Shown: one piece after another, positions 11,601 through 23,118 of the stretch
Layout: the number at the start of each line of letters is the position of its first letter
Numbering within the stretch: position 1 is the first letter of the stretch
Assembly (NCBI GenBank): GCA_002633005.1
Contig: NMRA01000067.1
Coordinates: 563,025 to 627,024, forward strand
Direction: 5' to 3'
Length of the DNA: 64,000 bases
Origin: Phoronis australis
Taxonomy: Eukaryota > Phoronida > Phoronidae
Made by a program: the position numbers and the translations under genes
The notes under the pieces: generated by a model
What the model was told of the DNA's origin: nothing
Database searches by the model: none
The model's input: only the letters and a program-made list of their open reading frames with translations

Positions 11601-13481
11601 CCGTGGTTTCCAGCAGCGAATATGATCTCAATGTCCACGGATCCTGTCGGCTTGACTGTAAAGGTTAGCGGTGTATAGTCGCTCCATACCTGAAATATTG
11701 CAAAGATCTGGCTAGTGTTTTTTGATAACCAAGGTAACCTCTACTCATGTCACATCAAGTCAGTCGGATGAATATGTCAACTATTAACTCTTGATACCCA
11801 TGTCATAGCGGCTTGTGCGCACTCGTATCCATTTTTATTTGAAAAATACCAATTTTATCTCTCTACCTTTGGGGAGAAAACGTATGCCATCACCGCCAGT
11901 TAGCAAACATTTTTTTCTTAAAAATACTCTTTGAAGACAACCAAAACGCACCCAATATTGGCCTTACCTTAAATGCTCTTCTTATTTCGCTGTCAACTTC
12001 AGACTTGCTCATGTCAGGCGTGTATGTTGTTATGCGATAAGTGAGATCATTTTTTGGCCATTTGCTGCCTGTAAGCATAGAAGTTAGGACTATTAAACCA
12101 GTGAAATTTCCGTCTGGCCTACAAAGGTATTCGCATCTATGGTTGTTAAAAACAAGTTCACACAATGACGTCTTTGGTGTAATTTTATCAATTTTTTAAT
12201 AATCACGTGACCTATTTAAAAAAAAAGAATATGGCGTCACCTTGAAGAGCGTAACGTTTGGCACGATTTCCGTTTCCTATTACGTCAGCCATTCCACAAC
12301 GAGGCATGTTCATCATTTCCATGGTTTTAGCGTCAACAGCACCTGAAAATAATTATAACAAAAATATCTTCAAATGCGTTAAAGGCAATAGTTTGAGTGT
12401 TTTGAAATCATCCCCAACAACCATTCTGTTTCAAGGTATTGGAAAATTTATTAAAATATTTAAATTTTAGTTTTACATACCAGTTTCTTGAATGCCAGCC
12501 ATCCGTTGGAAAGCTTTGACCGCCTCTTCCACTTGCTGGGCTGACCGTAGCGCCCCTGTTCGGGGGTTTTGTTGAGGCAGGTAATTGAATTTCACTAAAT
12601 AATCCTGTGAACCAACAAAAACTATGTTTAGAGGAGAAAAGTTGGTGACAAATTTTAAAAAATGATTTATTTATGGATACCAGGAGTACAATTTGGTAAT
12701 GACGCAGGTAAAATACGTCATTTTATGGGATTGTTTCCCATACCCACTTGAACGTTGTACTCAATTTTGATCAGTTAAATTAACAGGCATGTCTTTTGAA
12801 GTCTAAAATCGACAGGATATAGGAAAGTCGGTTACAGAATATTCAAGGATGCAATCTCTGTGTGAATGAAGACCACGGGAAATGGGTCAATGAATTTCGA
12901 CAACGGAAGTGCGGTTCCTATACTTCCTCACCGTAAACGACATGTTGCGAGGTGCTACTTCATTTGATAAAGATGATTCGTGTGAAATCCATAAAATAGC
13001 ACTCTTGTTCTGGACCACTGGCAGGCAAGGGCGGTTACATAGGTCCGTAACGTTTGCCTGTTTTACTTTCAGGGTTTAAATCGACAAAGTTATCTTTTTA
13101 CGCTTATTGCTTAATTTCGTTTTTGACGCACATTTACAATTTCATTGTTGTCCGTTAGACACACTAAATTTACTTATGCAAAAATCATAAAAAAATTAAA
13201 TACTTGTGTTCATATAATACGTTCAGAATGCAGTTTCTGCATTTGGTATTATTTCAAACACTAGTGTTTACGAAGACAAAAATAATACAGTCGTTTGTGA
13301 ACAAATTCGTTGACGCAAAAGAAAGAAAAATTACAAACACAATTCACACTGCAAAAAGAATCATCAGTATGCTTACCATGGCGTCTGCCGTCATTTCAAC
13401 GTTCCCGCCTTGAATACAGACTATCATCGTTGCAAAAATGCATAGCGCAAGTCGTAAGCACGTCATTCTTCTTCTTGCCAT
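8676..13481 (-). CDS. GPI-/membrane-type matrix metalloproteinase (complete, 10 exons, 555 aa)
   Basis: Exons (-): 13481-13377, 12604-12481, 12342-12241, 12068-11968, 11689-11485, 11266-10955, 10455-10313, 9984-9843, 9373-9198, 8933-8676. All borders are GT-AG, phases match, and the total is 1668 nt. Signal peptide about 1-26. Prodomain with cysteine switch MPRCGMAD (Cys92). Furin-type site RAKR (103-106). Catalytic domain from about 107, with zinc site [11 protein letters not shown] (His222, Glu223, His226, His232) and Met-turn Met240. Proline-rich hinge about 280-298. Hemopexin domain from the Cys in NNTPCKDG to Cys486 in WWFRC. C-terminal stem with N-glycosylation sites (NKTS, NGSS), then a 19-residue hydrophobic tail (537-555) with almost nothing after it, which suggests a GPI signal as in MMP17/MMP25. 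It should degrade extracellular matrix at the cell surface after furin activation. An upstream in-frame ATG at 13544 is less likely because it would bury the signal peptide. Confidence 0.93.
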
Positions 13482-16327
13482 GTTTCTCTTCTTGGTTTGG
13501 TGCATGAATGCGAATGTTTTATCGAATGAAACTCCACTCAGCAATTCCCGGCTTTATACCGCTCGTGAGGGCTGACACGATGACGCATCAATGACGGCTT
13601 TCATTGAAACCCACAAATCATGTGCTCACACAATGTCCCGTATGTCCTTATAAGGAGTCAGGCACCTAATAAGGAAGTCGACCCGTGACGTCAAATGAAC
13701 ACTAGCCATTGAATTGCCGAGGAGCTTCAGTTGACCCTAACAATAAACATGCTATTTGTCGTCGTTGATTCAGCGAACCTACGCTAAGCCAGGTTCCGTA
13801 ACAGAACGCTTAAATTAATAAGGATTTTCAGCTCAAAACGAAATAATTTTATCGGACAAAGACAGTAGGTCCTATTGACGTCATAACTTTTACGTCCGCT
13901 GCTGGTTGGTCAGAAAAGTTTTCATCAAGCTATTGTAAAATGCGTCACCCAAAGAATAGCGTGGTTGAATACCGGGGGGTATTCGTATTCATTTTATACA
14001 CGAGGATGTGTTGTTAGCTGCAGCGGAAAATTACGTTAGTTGTAAGTTTGGTTGATTAAAATTTCAAAAAATAATATAGCATCAGTTAAAAAAGCAAAAT
14101 TATACAGTCACTCTCAGTGCGTATTTACAGATATTACGCTCATGTGATAAAAACGGTCACTATGTTTTGGCCAATACTTTAATTTCCATTTGAAAAATCC
14201 GACTGTCTTGCTGACTTAACCAGAAAACGGGTCAATTTGCATAGTCTATGCACATCAGATATTTTTGGAAATTTCTTATACTTTCGGCAGTATCATGACT
14301 ATGCAAACAACGTTTTTAGTCACTAGTTAGGGGTTACGTCCAGTGCATGGTGTAGTAGCTGGACATAAACACTAAGAACGAAAGACGTAGATACTGTTTG
14401 ATTATAAAATGCTATTTTCGTTGAAACGAAGCTTAATGTAAAATTTTCTTAAGTTTAGAACACGCTATTGTGGAAAATAGTGATGGAACGTCGATCCCAA
14501 TCCCCCGCCACCCCGTGGCTACGTCATTGTTTAGTTGGTGAACTGAATCGGTGCTTGCGTAACGCACGCGTAATGTCGGGCCACTTAAATGAAAGCCACT
14601 GAGGTGAACTCGGTAAGTCATGGTATTTACCGGCACATTCATGGAATTTGGGACTCGATGATTTCAATCGTAGCTGGGAAGTTCGAAAATAAATATTTGT
14701 GAAAGGAACATACCAGTAAATGATAGCTCCAGACTTGTATACGTTACGTTGTAGCCATCAGTGATTGCGCAATTACGATGATTACAAAACATCACGTGTT
14801 TCGGAAAACACTCGTAAAATCTGTTTAAGAAAAAGAGACTAGTTATTCCTTTATTCTATTCATAATGTTCCTGTGTAAATTTATTTCTCATCACGTCGTT
14901 TAAAAATCTAATGGTCGAATTCTATAGAAAATGCGAATTTTACCACACATCAACTCCAATTTGTACTTTCTCAAGACCGATATCTCTATCGATTTTGGCT
15001 TATTATGCCTAAATGGGTTGACAGTGTTTAATTTCTATAACAGTATTGTTGTTAGGAGAACCTGTGTAATAATTTGTTTCAGCAATGAGGTGAACTTGAA
15101 TTCAATCAAAATAATATTGAACTTAACAACTCTTACATTTAAAGTGATTTTTCAGTCTCGGGTACAGACCTCTTGGTTTTCTGTGTTCGTTATTTTTCCG
15201 TTAACTACACTAGATGCTTTTAAATGTTAGGTTTATGACCTTTCCGAGAAAAATGAACTTATGTCGCACATTCAACAGATAGTTTGTATTTCTGCACCCA
15301 TTTCCACAACAGCGAATATGACGTGTTGGCAGCTGTTAGTCAGGAAAAGTGTGATCAATGTAGCGGATGTCAACCATCCGTATCCGTTTTCGGGCCGCAT
15401 GACACGTCACAGAGAGCAGTAGGAAGTGGGGTCCTGGGTGCGATTCAGGACGCGGGGTCTTTTTTGCTGAAATAACGGCGAACCGGTGGCGACGGTGGAG
15501 GTCGAATTTGACAAAGTACAATTTGTTTCCATGATCGCAAATTATTTTCATTCTACACGCCGGACCTGCTAATACTGCAGGGTACGCCTATTACCTCGAA
15601 AGCGTCGGACCAGGAGTGAAATGAGAGGCTACCGACAGTGGAGTACGCCGTGTTGTGGCGGAGAGTTTGTAAGCCAGTGGGCCGGTGAGGAGGGGCTCTA
15701 CTATACTGATTTACACCTAGGTGCGGCTGGAAATTTAGGATAACCATCCATTTAGAGAACGGAACCAAAAAAAGTACTGGTTCCATTTTGTAAGGATTTT
15801 TCATGAAAGGAGTATCATTAAATCTTGCCCAAGAAAACCACCTTTTATTAGTGGTAAACCTGAAACTCTTCTTTTGGAGATTTCCGTAATCCAATTAGCC
15901 GGAAATAATACAAAACAGATGAGAAAAGAGAGATGCCATGCTATCAATATTATTCACATTTTTGCAAAGAAAGTTTTGAAACGAAACTTAGTGACACCCG
16001 ACAAGTTGGCCATTTATGTCGATTTTTAATATTCATCCGAAAAAAATTTCAGCCATCTCATTAGTTGGTCAACCATGTGACGTAACAACCTTGGCAAATA
16101 AGCCGATATTTTGCTATTCACCAGACAGACTTTGTATATTAAGTCAGTCCATTGTTACATTTTATTTTCAACAAATTTTCAAGTTCACTAGCAACATGTA
16201 TTTTTCTATGTTGGCTCAAAATAAGAACGACAAGATCCCCCTGGTCGTCTCTTTTCTCAGGAAATCACGTGGTTTATGGCGAGTAGCGGAGTCGGCCATA
16301 TTGGTTGGGGCTGAAAGCGAGTCGAAC
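13482..16327. other. Divergent intergenic region between metalloproteinase and THAP gene
   Basis: This 2.8-kb region lies between two divergently transcribed genes and should hold both promoters. No exon is convincing. The minus-strand open frame at 15553-15894 (113 codons) lacks a recognisable domain and splice context, and may derive from an unidentified repeat. Confidence 0.4.
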
Positions 16328-19300
16328 ATGCCTGTATATTGTGCTGCATTTAACTGTAATAATGGTAGGACAGAAGAATCAAAACGACTACGCATCACGT
16401 TCCATAGGTAACTATGTCACGGTAATTACCGGTGATCGCTTGTGTGTTCCTGTAGCGATTGAATATTTACAAAATTGATTTATCATAATTAATGACATAA
16501 TTAGGTTAGGCAATGACCATCGCCTCTGTTGGCCCGGCGAACCAGAGGCGATGCAGCTCCTATAGTAGGCAATGACCATCGCCTCTGTTGGCCCGGGCCA
16601 ACAGAGGCGATGGTCATTGCCTACTCCTATAGGCGCTCTCTACGCCGGAAGCTTTTCGGCGAATTATGCCTCGCACCGACTAAAGTTCACTAAACCATCA
16701 AAGTCACGTTGTTGTCGTTGTTATAAATACCTTTTGCGCATAGAGGAACACCTTAGGAGGTTGTCGATGTGTTTAATTCCTTCCAACTCGAACAAATACT
16801 CCCGTTATTAAACTTTTTCTTCGAGCAGTCCCTATTTCAGTTCCCAAAATCGTGAACTCAACACTCAACATTTTTATACTGCGCACGCTCCAATTTTTAC
16901 CGCGCTCGCTAGGTGATGTGACTTCATGACCTCAATCTTTAAATAGGCTAAAGGTGAGCCATTGCGGTCTTGTCAGTCAAATGTTCGTTTCCAAAATGCC
17001 ACCACTTATACTTGTCTTTAATTGGCGTTACTTGAAACTGATTGTATTTCAATGAATTATTGTTTGTATTTGATAAAAATAAATGCTGTTGATATGACAT
17101 TTAATAGTCTTTGTGCACATATTTGACATTTTAATGTTTAACAACACGGCAAATGCACGGCTGGTTCCCGGCAGCACTTACGCAAAGGGCGGGAACTTCA
17201 GCTTTCAAAGTTCGCCGGTAGGACCGCAACTTCTGACCTTCGGCCTGGTTAAAAGAATCTTGAAATGACTTGAAATCTTGCCCAAACTGACCGCCACACA
17301 CCTAATGATAATCCTGATGAGAAAATGTCACAGCTACAAACAAATCGCTTGTAAAAAATGAGTATGGAATACACAAGTTACACAGCTACTATTGGTGTTT
17401 GTGGATCGAGTGGGATAACATTAATTTATTATCAGATTTCAAACATTACCCCTTGTTTATAACATAATCATTTCATTTTTATCCCCTTTCCTTCTTAACA
17501 TTCGCTCAGTGACCAACATTGAGTACTGCCTGGTTATCTGACAATGTAAAACAATGTTGAATACAGTCGAGGACCAGACAAAGACCTTGGCATTAGTTTA
17601 AAAATGCCAATTTGAAAGCACCATTGTGCACTGATGAAATTGGTGGAGAAACGGGTTTTTATTCGTTTTGTTGTGTTCACGTTTCCAAAAGAGGTCATGC
17701 AACAGTGTGAATTATGTTGCATAAAATGTTCAATAGTGAACAGGTACACCAGTTTAGTTATCTCAGTAGTCGTCTGCATGGAATGTATGAATAAATCATC
17801 TGCAATGCGAGCTGACGCCAGTCCAACAGATTTACGTAATGCAAGAATAGAATATAAACGATATTACTAAAGTTTCACTATACATGTGAGTTAATCAGGT
17901 CTAAACAAGTTCAAATATTTTTGTTCAGTGTACATGCTTAGAGCCGGAGAATTCATTTTTAACGAAAAGTATGAAGCCCTGTCCTGTCGTGTCCTCCGTA
18001 CAATTAACTTGGTGATTAAAATATGTTGGAATGATACAAAACTCTTCATGCACTGCAGTCACACAATGAAACTTAATTGCGGCATTACACTTCGCATCTG
18101 CTGATAGGTACTAATACATAAATATGTGTACGGACTGCAGTGTTCTCCCTGCATTTATTCAGACGTGGTGCTGCACCCTGTTGGAAATCGTTTGCACCAT
18201 GTTTGGAAATATTGTGCCATGTATAAAATCTTAAGCCATGTTTGAAAAACTAGAGTTTCAAGGCAAACGATTGGAGTAGTGTTGCATTGTGGTATGTATT
18301 TTTATTGTTTTGCAGTGAAAATGATAGTGACATGTGGAACAAGTGAAAATAATGTATAACTAATTGTTGTTTTTCTGAATTATCTGAAAAGAAATTGGGG
18401 TACGGGATACAAGAACATGATAAGGAATTTGCACCATGGTTGAATTTTTGCTCAGGAAGAACTCTTGAACTTGTTTTTAGGTTGTGGCATTTCTGAATTT
18501 TATTGATATTTTTTGCGGCAGGTTTCCTAAGGATAAATCTCTGCGCAAGCAATGGGCGAAGGCTGTTCGGCGAAGCAAGCCTGATGGCAGTTTGTGGGAG
18601 CCAAGCTATTTGAGTTTTCTGTGCTCCCAGCACTTTTGTGAATCAGACATCGATCGCACTGGGTGTACTGTAAGGATTCGGGCTAACGCTGTCCCAAAAC
18701 TGTTTGATTTTTCTTCACATACAAGGGTAAGTGTTCGAAGTTTTCTACAAATAGAATGTGGTATCTGTTACACTTCCATCCTATTTCGTACTAATGCTAT
18801 TGCTTGTTCCTGATTAGTTATGTGGTGTTGAGGCTCAGTTGTCATGGTTATGTTGTACTGAAAATTTGACTGGACGCAAGCTAGCTCCTGTTTTCTTTCT
18901 TGAATATTGCAGACCAGAAAGACGTTGACAGAAATTACTGAAGAAGCTGTCACTGAAATCTCATCTTGCACTGTTCCAGCAACAGATAACAGAAAAGACA
19001 GCAGTGTACATGTGTCACCAGTATGTATCACATTTTACTCCTTTCTGAAAGTTAGCTATTTGTTATGAACGGAGTGTATTATTAAAACCTTACAATGTAA
19101 GAAATTCCTTTTTAAATTGATTGATAACATACAACATTATAAGTGATTATAGGTCATGCACACATGGATGTATGACTGTTTAAATGAATGAGAATTACCA
19201 CTAAGGGAGCTGATGGTAGACTCAATTTCATGTATTTTATTCCAGCCGAGAAGAGAAAGGTCATTAAATGAGCGAGTGTGTTCGACTTACTTTAAATTAG

Positions 19301-21284
19301 TTTTCACACGCATAGTGTGTGATTGGAATAGATGTGAGGACTTTTCGTTCACATTTGGTTGTGCCACGGAGTTCACGAGTGACCTCATGGGGCAGGGAGG
19401 GTGCACCTTATTTGCTCCCTCCCTCCTGTCGCTTTTGTTAGGACCTCAACAACGTGATCTATAGTTACAAACTGCTGAGAGGCGAGACCATGAATTAGAA
19501 AAACGTAACGCCGTAATGTTTATCTCAAGCTACTTTCAGTTATTTGGCACAAAAATTGACAAAATTGTCATTTTCAAAGACTGGTCACGCTACCATAAAT
19601 AATACCATAAATAATGGAAAATGTACCAAAAGTTGGTCTATGACATCATCACAGTACAAACCCTGCCAGTGTTAAGACTAAATCTTCTTAACCTTTATTT
19701 TTGTGAAAACAATGACAAAATAAGATTTCACTTGTCAGCCATGTGTGCTAATTAAATAAGAACTATTCATAGAACGGCCAAGAGATTGAACATATGGTGT
19801 ATGTGTGTGTTGTGTCCAATTGTTTTATTTTGCTCCAAAGTGGTATTGTAAACAACAATGACTAGTTGTAAATAATCTTGACCCGACATTTGTACAATAG
19901 CATATTGCTTTGACTTACATATATGTGAACTCCAGTGTTCTCTGAACATGTATTCAAATACAGTGCTGCACCCTGTTGGAAATCAATGTGAATGTGTGTC
20001 CGAAGTTTGCTACAGTGTTGTATCTGTTGCACTTTCATCTTATTTTGTATTAATGGTATAGCTTACACTCATTTCAAAACACATTGTTCCTGCTCAGTTG
20101 TCATGGGGATGTTGTACTTTAAATTTGACTGTGCATAAGCTAGCTCCTGTTTTCTTTTTTGAATGTCGCAGACCAAAGAGTCAGGTTCTAAGTTGACACG
20201 AAATAGTCCAAAAGTTGCCGCTGACATCTCATCTTGCACTGATCCAGCGACATGCAATAGAAAAGCCAGCACTGTGCATGTATCACTAGTATGTATCACA
20301 TTTAACTCCTTTCTAAAGGCTATGTCATTTCTTATGAATGGAGTGTATTAATCAAAACCTCTGGACATTTGTTATTCATCTAACAACATAGATGTGAGGG
20401 CTTTTTATGTGAGGACTTTTTGTTCTCAATTGATAGTGTTACGCAGTTCATGAGTGATTCCATGGGGCATGAATGGTTCACCTTATTTGCTTCCTCTGTC
20501 CTGTTGCTTTTGTGCCTGCTTAGGACCTGGATGACGTAATCTACAGTTACTAAACTGCTGCAAAAATGAAGAGGCGAGACCATGAAATAGAAAAATTGTT
20601 GCGCCGTTTATCTCAAGCTAAAAGTATAACCATTAGTTTTCAGTGATTTCGCACTAAAAGAATTGCTGAAATTGTCTATCTCCATTTTTCAAAGACTGGT
20701 TACTTTAAAATAATGGAAACTCTACCCTGCTTGTGTTCAGAATAAAATTTTCTTAACCTACATTTATGCTGGAACAATGGGATTTCACTTATAGGCCGTG
20801 TTATGTCCTAAATAAGTGAAGAATTACCTCAGTACAGCCAAGAACTGTCCTTGGTTGAACATCTGGTGTATGTGTGCTATCTTCAGGTAGTTTAATTTGC
20901 TCCAAAGAGGTATTGTAAACAACAGCATATGATGACTGGCTGCCTCTCTGTCTTCTAGGATCACTGCTACCAGCTGCCTGCAGCAACAGAGCTAAAGAGA
21001 CGACTAGACGTGGCCCATGAGAGGCGAGAAGTGCTTCAGTTGGAGGTCAAGAATGCACGGGTTCGAGAGAAACGAGCTAAACACAGCCTGATGACTATCT
21101 TAAATGATCTGAAGAAGCAGCGGCTTGTTAATGAAGAACTGGTTGACAAGCTGAAGACATACTCGGGTTGGTACTGCGTTGTGGGATTTTGTACTGCTGT
21201 GACATGTTTTAAATTTTATCTTAATTTGATTAGAGATCTTGGAATATGACATTGATATCAAAGAGCTGTTCTCCACGTGTCCCG
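16328..21284 (+). CDS. THAP-domain gene, P-element-transposase-like N-terminal half
   Basis: Exons: 16328-16407, 18522-18726, 18913-19020, 20172-20288, 20959 to about 21170, probably 21234-21284. Exons 1-2 encode a complete C2CH THAP zinc-finger DNA-binding domain: MPVYCAAFNC supplies the first two Cys, FPKDKSLRKQW the middle helix, and SFLCSQHF the last Cys and His. A DRTG..VRIRANAVPKLF end carries the AVP box. Exons 3 and 4 are paralogous Ser/Thr-rich linkers (SSCTVPATDNRK and SSCTDPATCNRK), both phase 0. Exon 5 is a long coiled coil (ELKRRLDVAHERREVLQLEV onward). The last small exon reads EILEYDIDIKELF, like the segment after the coiled coil in P-element/THAP9 transposases. The donor after exon 5 is weak (GG|GTTGGT), and no in-phase join to the exons at 21331 was found. 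It is either a THAP regulator with an unseen 3' end or the remnant of a P-like transposase. Confidence 0.65.
16564..16625. repeat. 62-bp perfect palindrome with adjacent imperfect copy
   Basis: A 31-nt arm (AGTAGGCAATGACCATCGCC onward) is followed without spacer by its exact reverse complement, with GGGCCC-type symmetry at the centre. Just upstream (about 16505-16552) an imperfect copy shares the left arm and a broken right arm. It lies in intron 1 of the THAP gene. The arms could form a cruciform. It could be a short fold-back element, or in part a cloning or assembly fold-back. Confidence 0.9.
18735..20940 (+). repeat. Intragenic tandem duplication carrying THAP-gene linker exons
   Basis: Unit 1 (about 18735-19910) and unit 2 (about 19990-20940) share the same landmarks in the same order. 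These are the intron before the linker exon (AGCTAGCTCCTGTTTTCTTT), the linker exon and GTATGTATCACATTT donor region, a GTGAGGACTTTT block, a decayed coiled-coil-like exon (GAGGCGAGACCATGAA), and a GCTCCAAAG(T/A)GGTATTGTAA block. A short upstream piece (GTGCTGCACCCTGTTGGAAA) is also shared by about 18160-18190 and 19955-19985. The unit lost the THAP exon. The result is two in-frame linker exons. Confidence 0.75.
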
Positions 21285-21330
21285 GTAACCAGTTGACCAA
21301 TAATAATAATGGTGTTTAAATGTTTTATAG

Positions 21331-21897
21331 ATGTGTGAGAGTGCTTGGCATCCTGGTCAATATGCAAAGCATGAGAAGATGGTCACCGAGATTCAGGGTG
21401 AAGGAAATTACTTCCTGACGCTCAAGATGTCTCAAGATCACTTTGAGCTACGCTTCAGCGCTGCGCGTAGAGCAGGTAACTGTGTTTAACAATCCCAGTT
21501 TTCTAACACATTAATTATGCTACCTCAATTATGCTACCATTCACAGTTGTGTTGTCTTTTCAGGGGTTTGGAACAACATTCCTATATGCCAACAGTTTAT
21601 TGGTATTTTTCATCGGCTGATTGTCCAAAGCGTTATTGCTGGTCAGCAAGGCAATGTCATTGCCATGGACAATACTTGCTACCTTAAAGCTGTATGAGTT
21701 GCCAGAATCCATCAAGATGAGCTGTCAGTCACTCCGTCTGAGTGTCGTGGAGAATATTGTGACATACATTGGAGGTTTTGTTTTTTGCTATTAAAGTTGT
21801 TGCAGTCAGGTCGTGCAATGTTTGCCAGGAAAGTCTGGTCTGTCAAAACCCCCAGTCAAGTGAAGAGTTTTGTCACTTGCTAAAGTTGAGCAACAAC
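21331..21897 (+). pseudogene. P-element/THAP9-type transposase C-terminal relic
   Basis: Two exon-like blocks (21331-21475, acceptor TTTATAG; 21564-21697, acceptor TCTTTTCAG) join in phase. Together they read SQDHFELRFSAARRAG|GVWNNIPICQQF...GNVIAMDNT, which matches the conserved QDHLExFFSxIRxxGGxNxNPxxxQF pattern near the C-terminus of P-element and THAP9 transposases. After the stop at 21695, a shifted frame continues with SVVENIVTYIGGFV and then CNVCQESL, the usual YIAGFVxRKL...CxxC end. Stops and shifts mark it as broken. The RNase H-like catalytic domain, which should lie between the coiled coil and this block, is absent: only about 50-160 bp separate them. The reading is from family knowledge and is not aligned. 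Confidence 0.7.
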
Positions 21898-22495
21898 TTA
21901 ACCCTTATCCTGCTGAGCCTCTATTCATACTTTCCCTGTGTGCTGAGCTAAGTAGGTCACCGCTACTGCTGTACTCTAAGCTGTTGTGGAGGTCACCCAG
22001 ACAAATGAGCTAACAATTTCAAATTGGAAATTTGAAGGGGAAATATTAAATTAACAGAAAAGAAGTCAATATAAAACTTGTGCAGAATTTAATGGAGATT
22101 TTCACCATGTGTAAGTCTTTATCAGCATAGCCTTGGTGAAAGTAAACTGATCCACTGTCATCCTCTCCCGTATGGCTCCAGCCATATAATGAAACTATGT
22201 GTCTACACTGACATAAACCTGCCAATACCTCCCAAACTAGTAATCACAGCCATATGGTTTAAATTGGAGAACTGTAGAGGAAACTGTGAAGTATGGGATG
22301 CTCATGGTCACATATCTAAACAACATTCCAGGGCTCTTACAATTTCTGAATGAAAATCACAAGTGTCCTGGGGTGAGTGCACTCTCCCAGCGCAGCCCAG
22401 CTGTAACTTATTATAGTCGATTGAGTACACCCAACCCATTGTAATAGGATAATTGGCATGTCGGCTGACCTCGCCTAGCGCAGGATAAGGGTTAA
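21898..22495. mobile_element. TTAA-flanked MITE, piggyBac-like, inserted in the transposase relic
   Basis: The left end TTAACCCTTATCCTGC (21898-21913) is the exact reverse complement of the right end GCAGGATAAGGGTTAA (22480-22495). The symmetry extends one base on each side (C/G). TTAA target sites with CCC-starting termini are typical of piggyBac superfamily elements. The 598-bp interior has no transposase, so it would be non-autonomous. It begins immediately after the relic reading frame. Confidence 0.75.
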
Positions 22496-22608
22496 GGTGC
22501 CAGCACCTACAGTGGTACACATTTGGATCTATGTTGAGGTTTTGAGAAAAGGCGTGAATCTTTTGTCTACCTACTCAATGTACTATGTTCAGCAAATAAA
22601 TGTTAGCA

Positions 22609-23118
22609 TTAAAGAGGCATGGAACCTGAAAGTTCGTCAGAAATATCTTTTATACAATTCCTGACGAAAGTACCATCTCGCAACGTCTAGTACCGAGTTA
22701 TTCACTTTCCCTGTGAGAAAATTTTTCAGAAAAAAATGCAAAATTCATGATTTTTGAAATGCCCGCGAAGGAAAAACTGTGGTTACCACAGAGTTTTTTA
22801 TCTCCCTCGCACTTATGATAAATGTGCTCACAGTCAGTTGCTTGAGGTCAGTGGTCACATTTTCCATGTAAGGAATGTGCTGCGTCTATGTCTTGCCATA
22901 CCAAATAGGGAGAGGTGCTTTGCCTTGTGGGAGAAAACTAGATGAAGTGGCAAGCTGTTGACAGATGGCTTTTTTGAAATTTGATATTAACGGAAATTAA
23001 AATCTTTATGAACTAAACCTAAAAATACCTGGTGAGCAAGTTGAATTCTGTTTCAGTGGCAGAGAACCAATTTTAATGTTGCAATTTAGTCTGTTTATGA
23101 CATTCCAGGCCTCTTTAA
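22609..23118. mobile_element. Second TTAA-flanked MITE-like element
   Basis: The left end TTAAAGAGGCATGGAA (22609-22624) and right end TTCCAGGCCTCTTTAA (23103-23118) are inverted repeats with one mismatch in sixteen, bounded by TTAA. The 510-bp interior is noncoding. The termini differ from those of the neighbouring 21898-22495 element, so this is a separate family. Confidence 0.65.

Noticed and set aside
15553-15894. 113-codon minus-strand ORF as a gene
   Set aside because: No domain, no splice partners, and a position in an intergenic region with repeat-like sequence.
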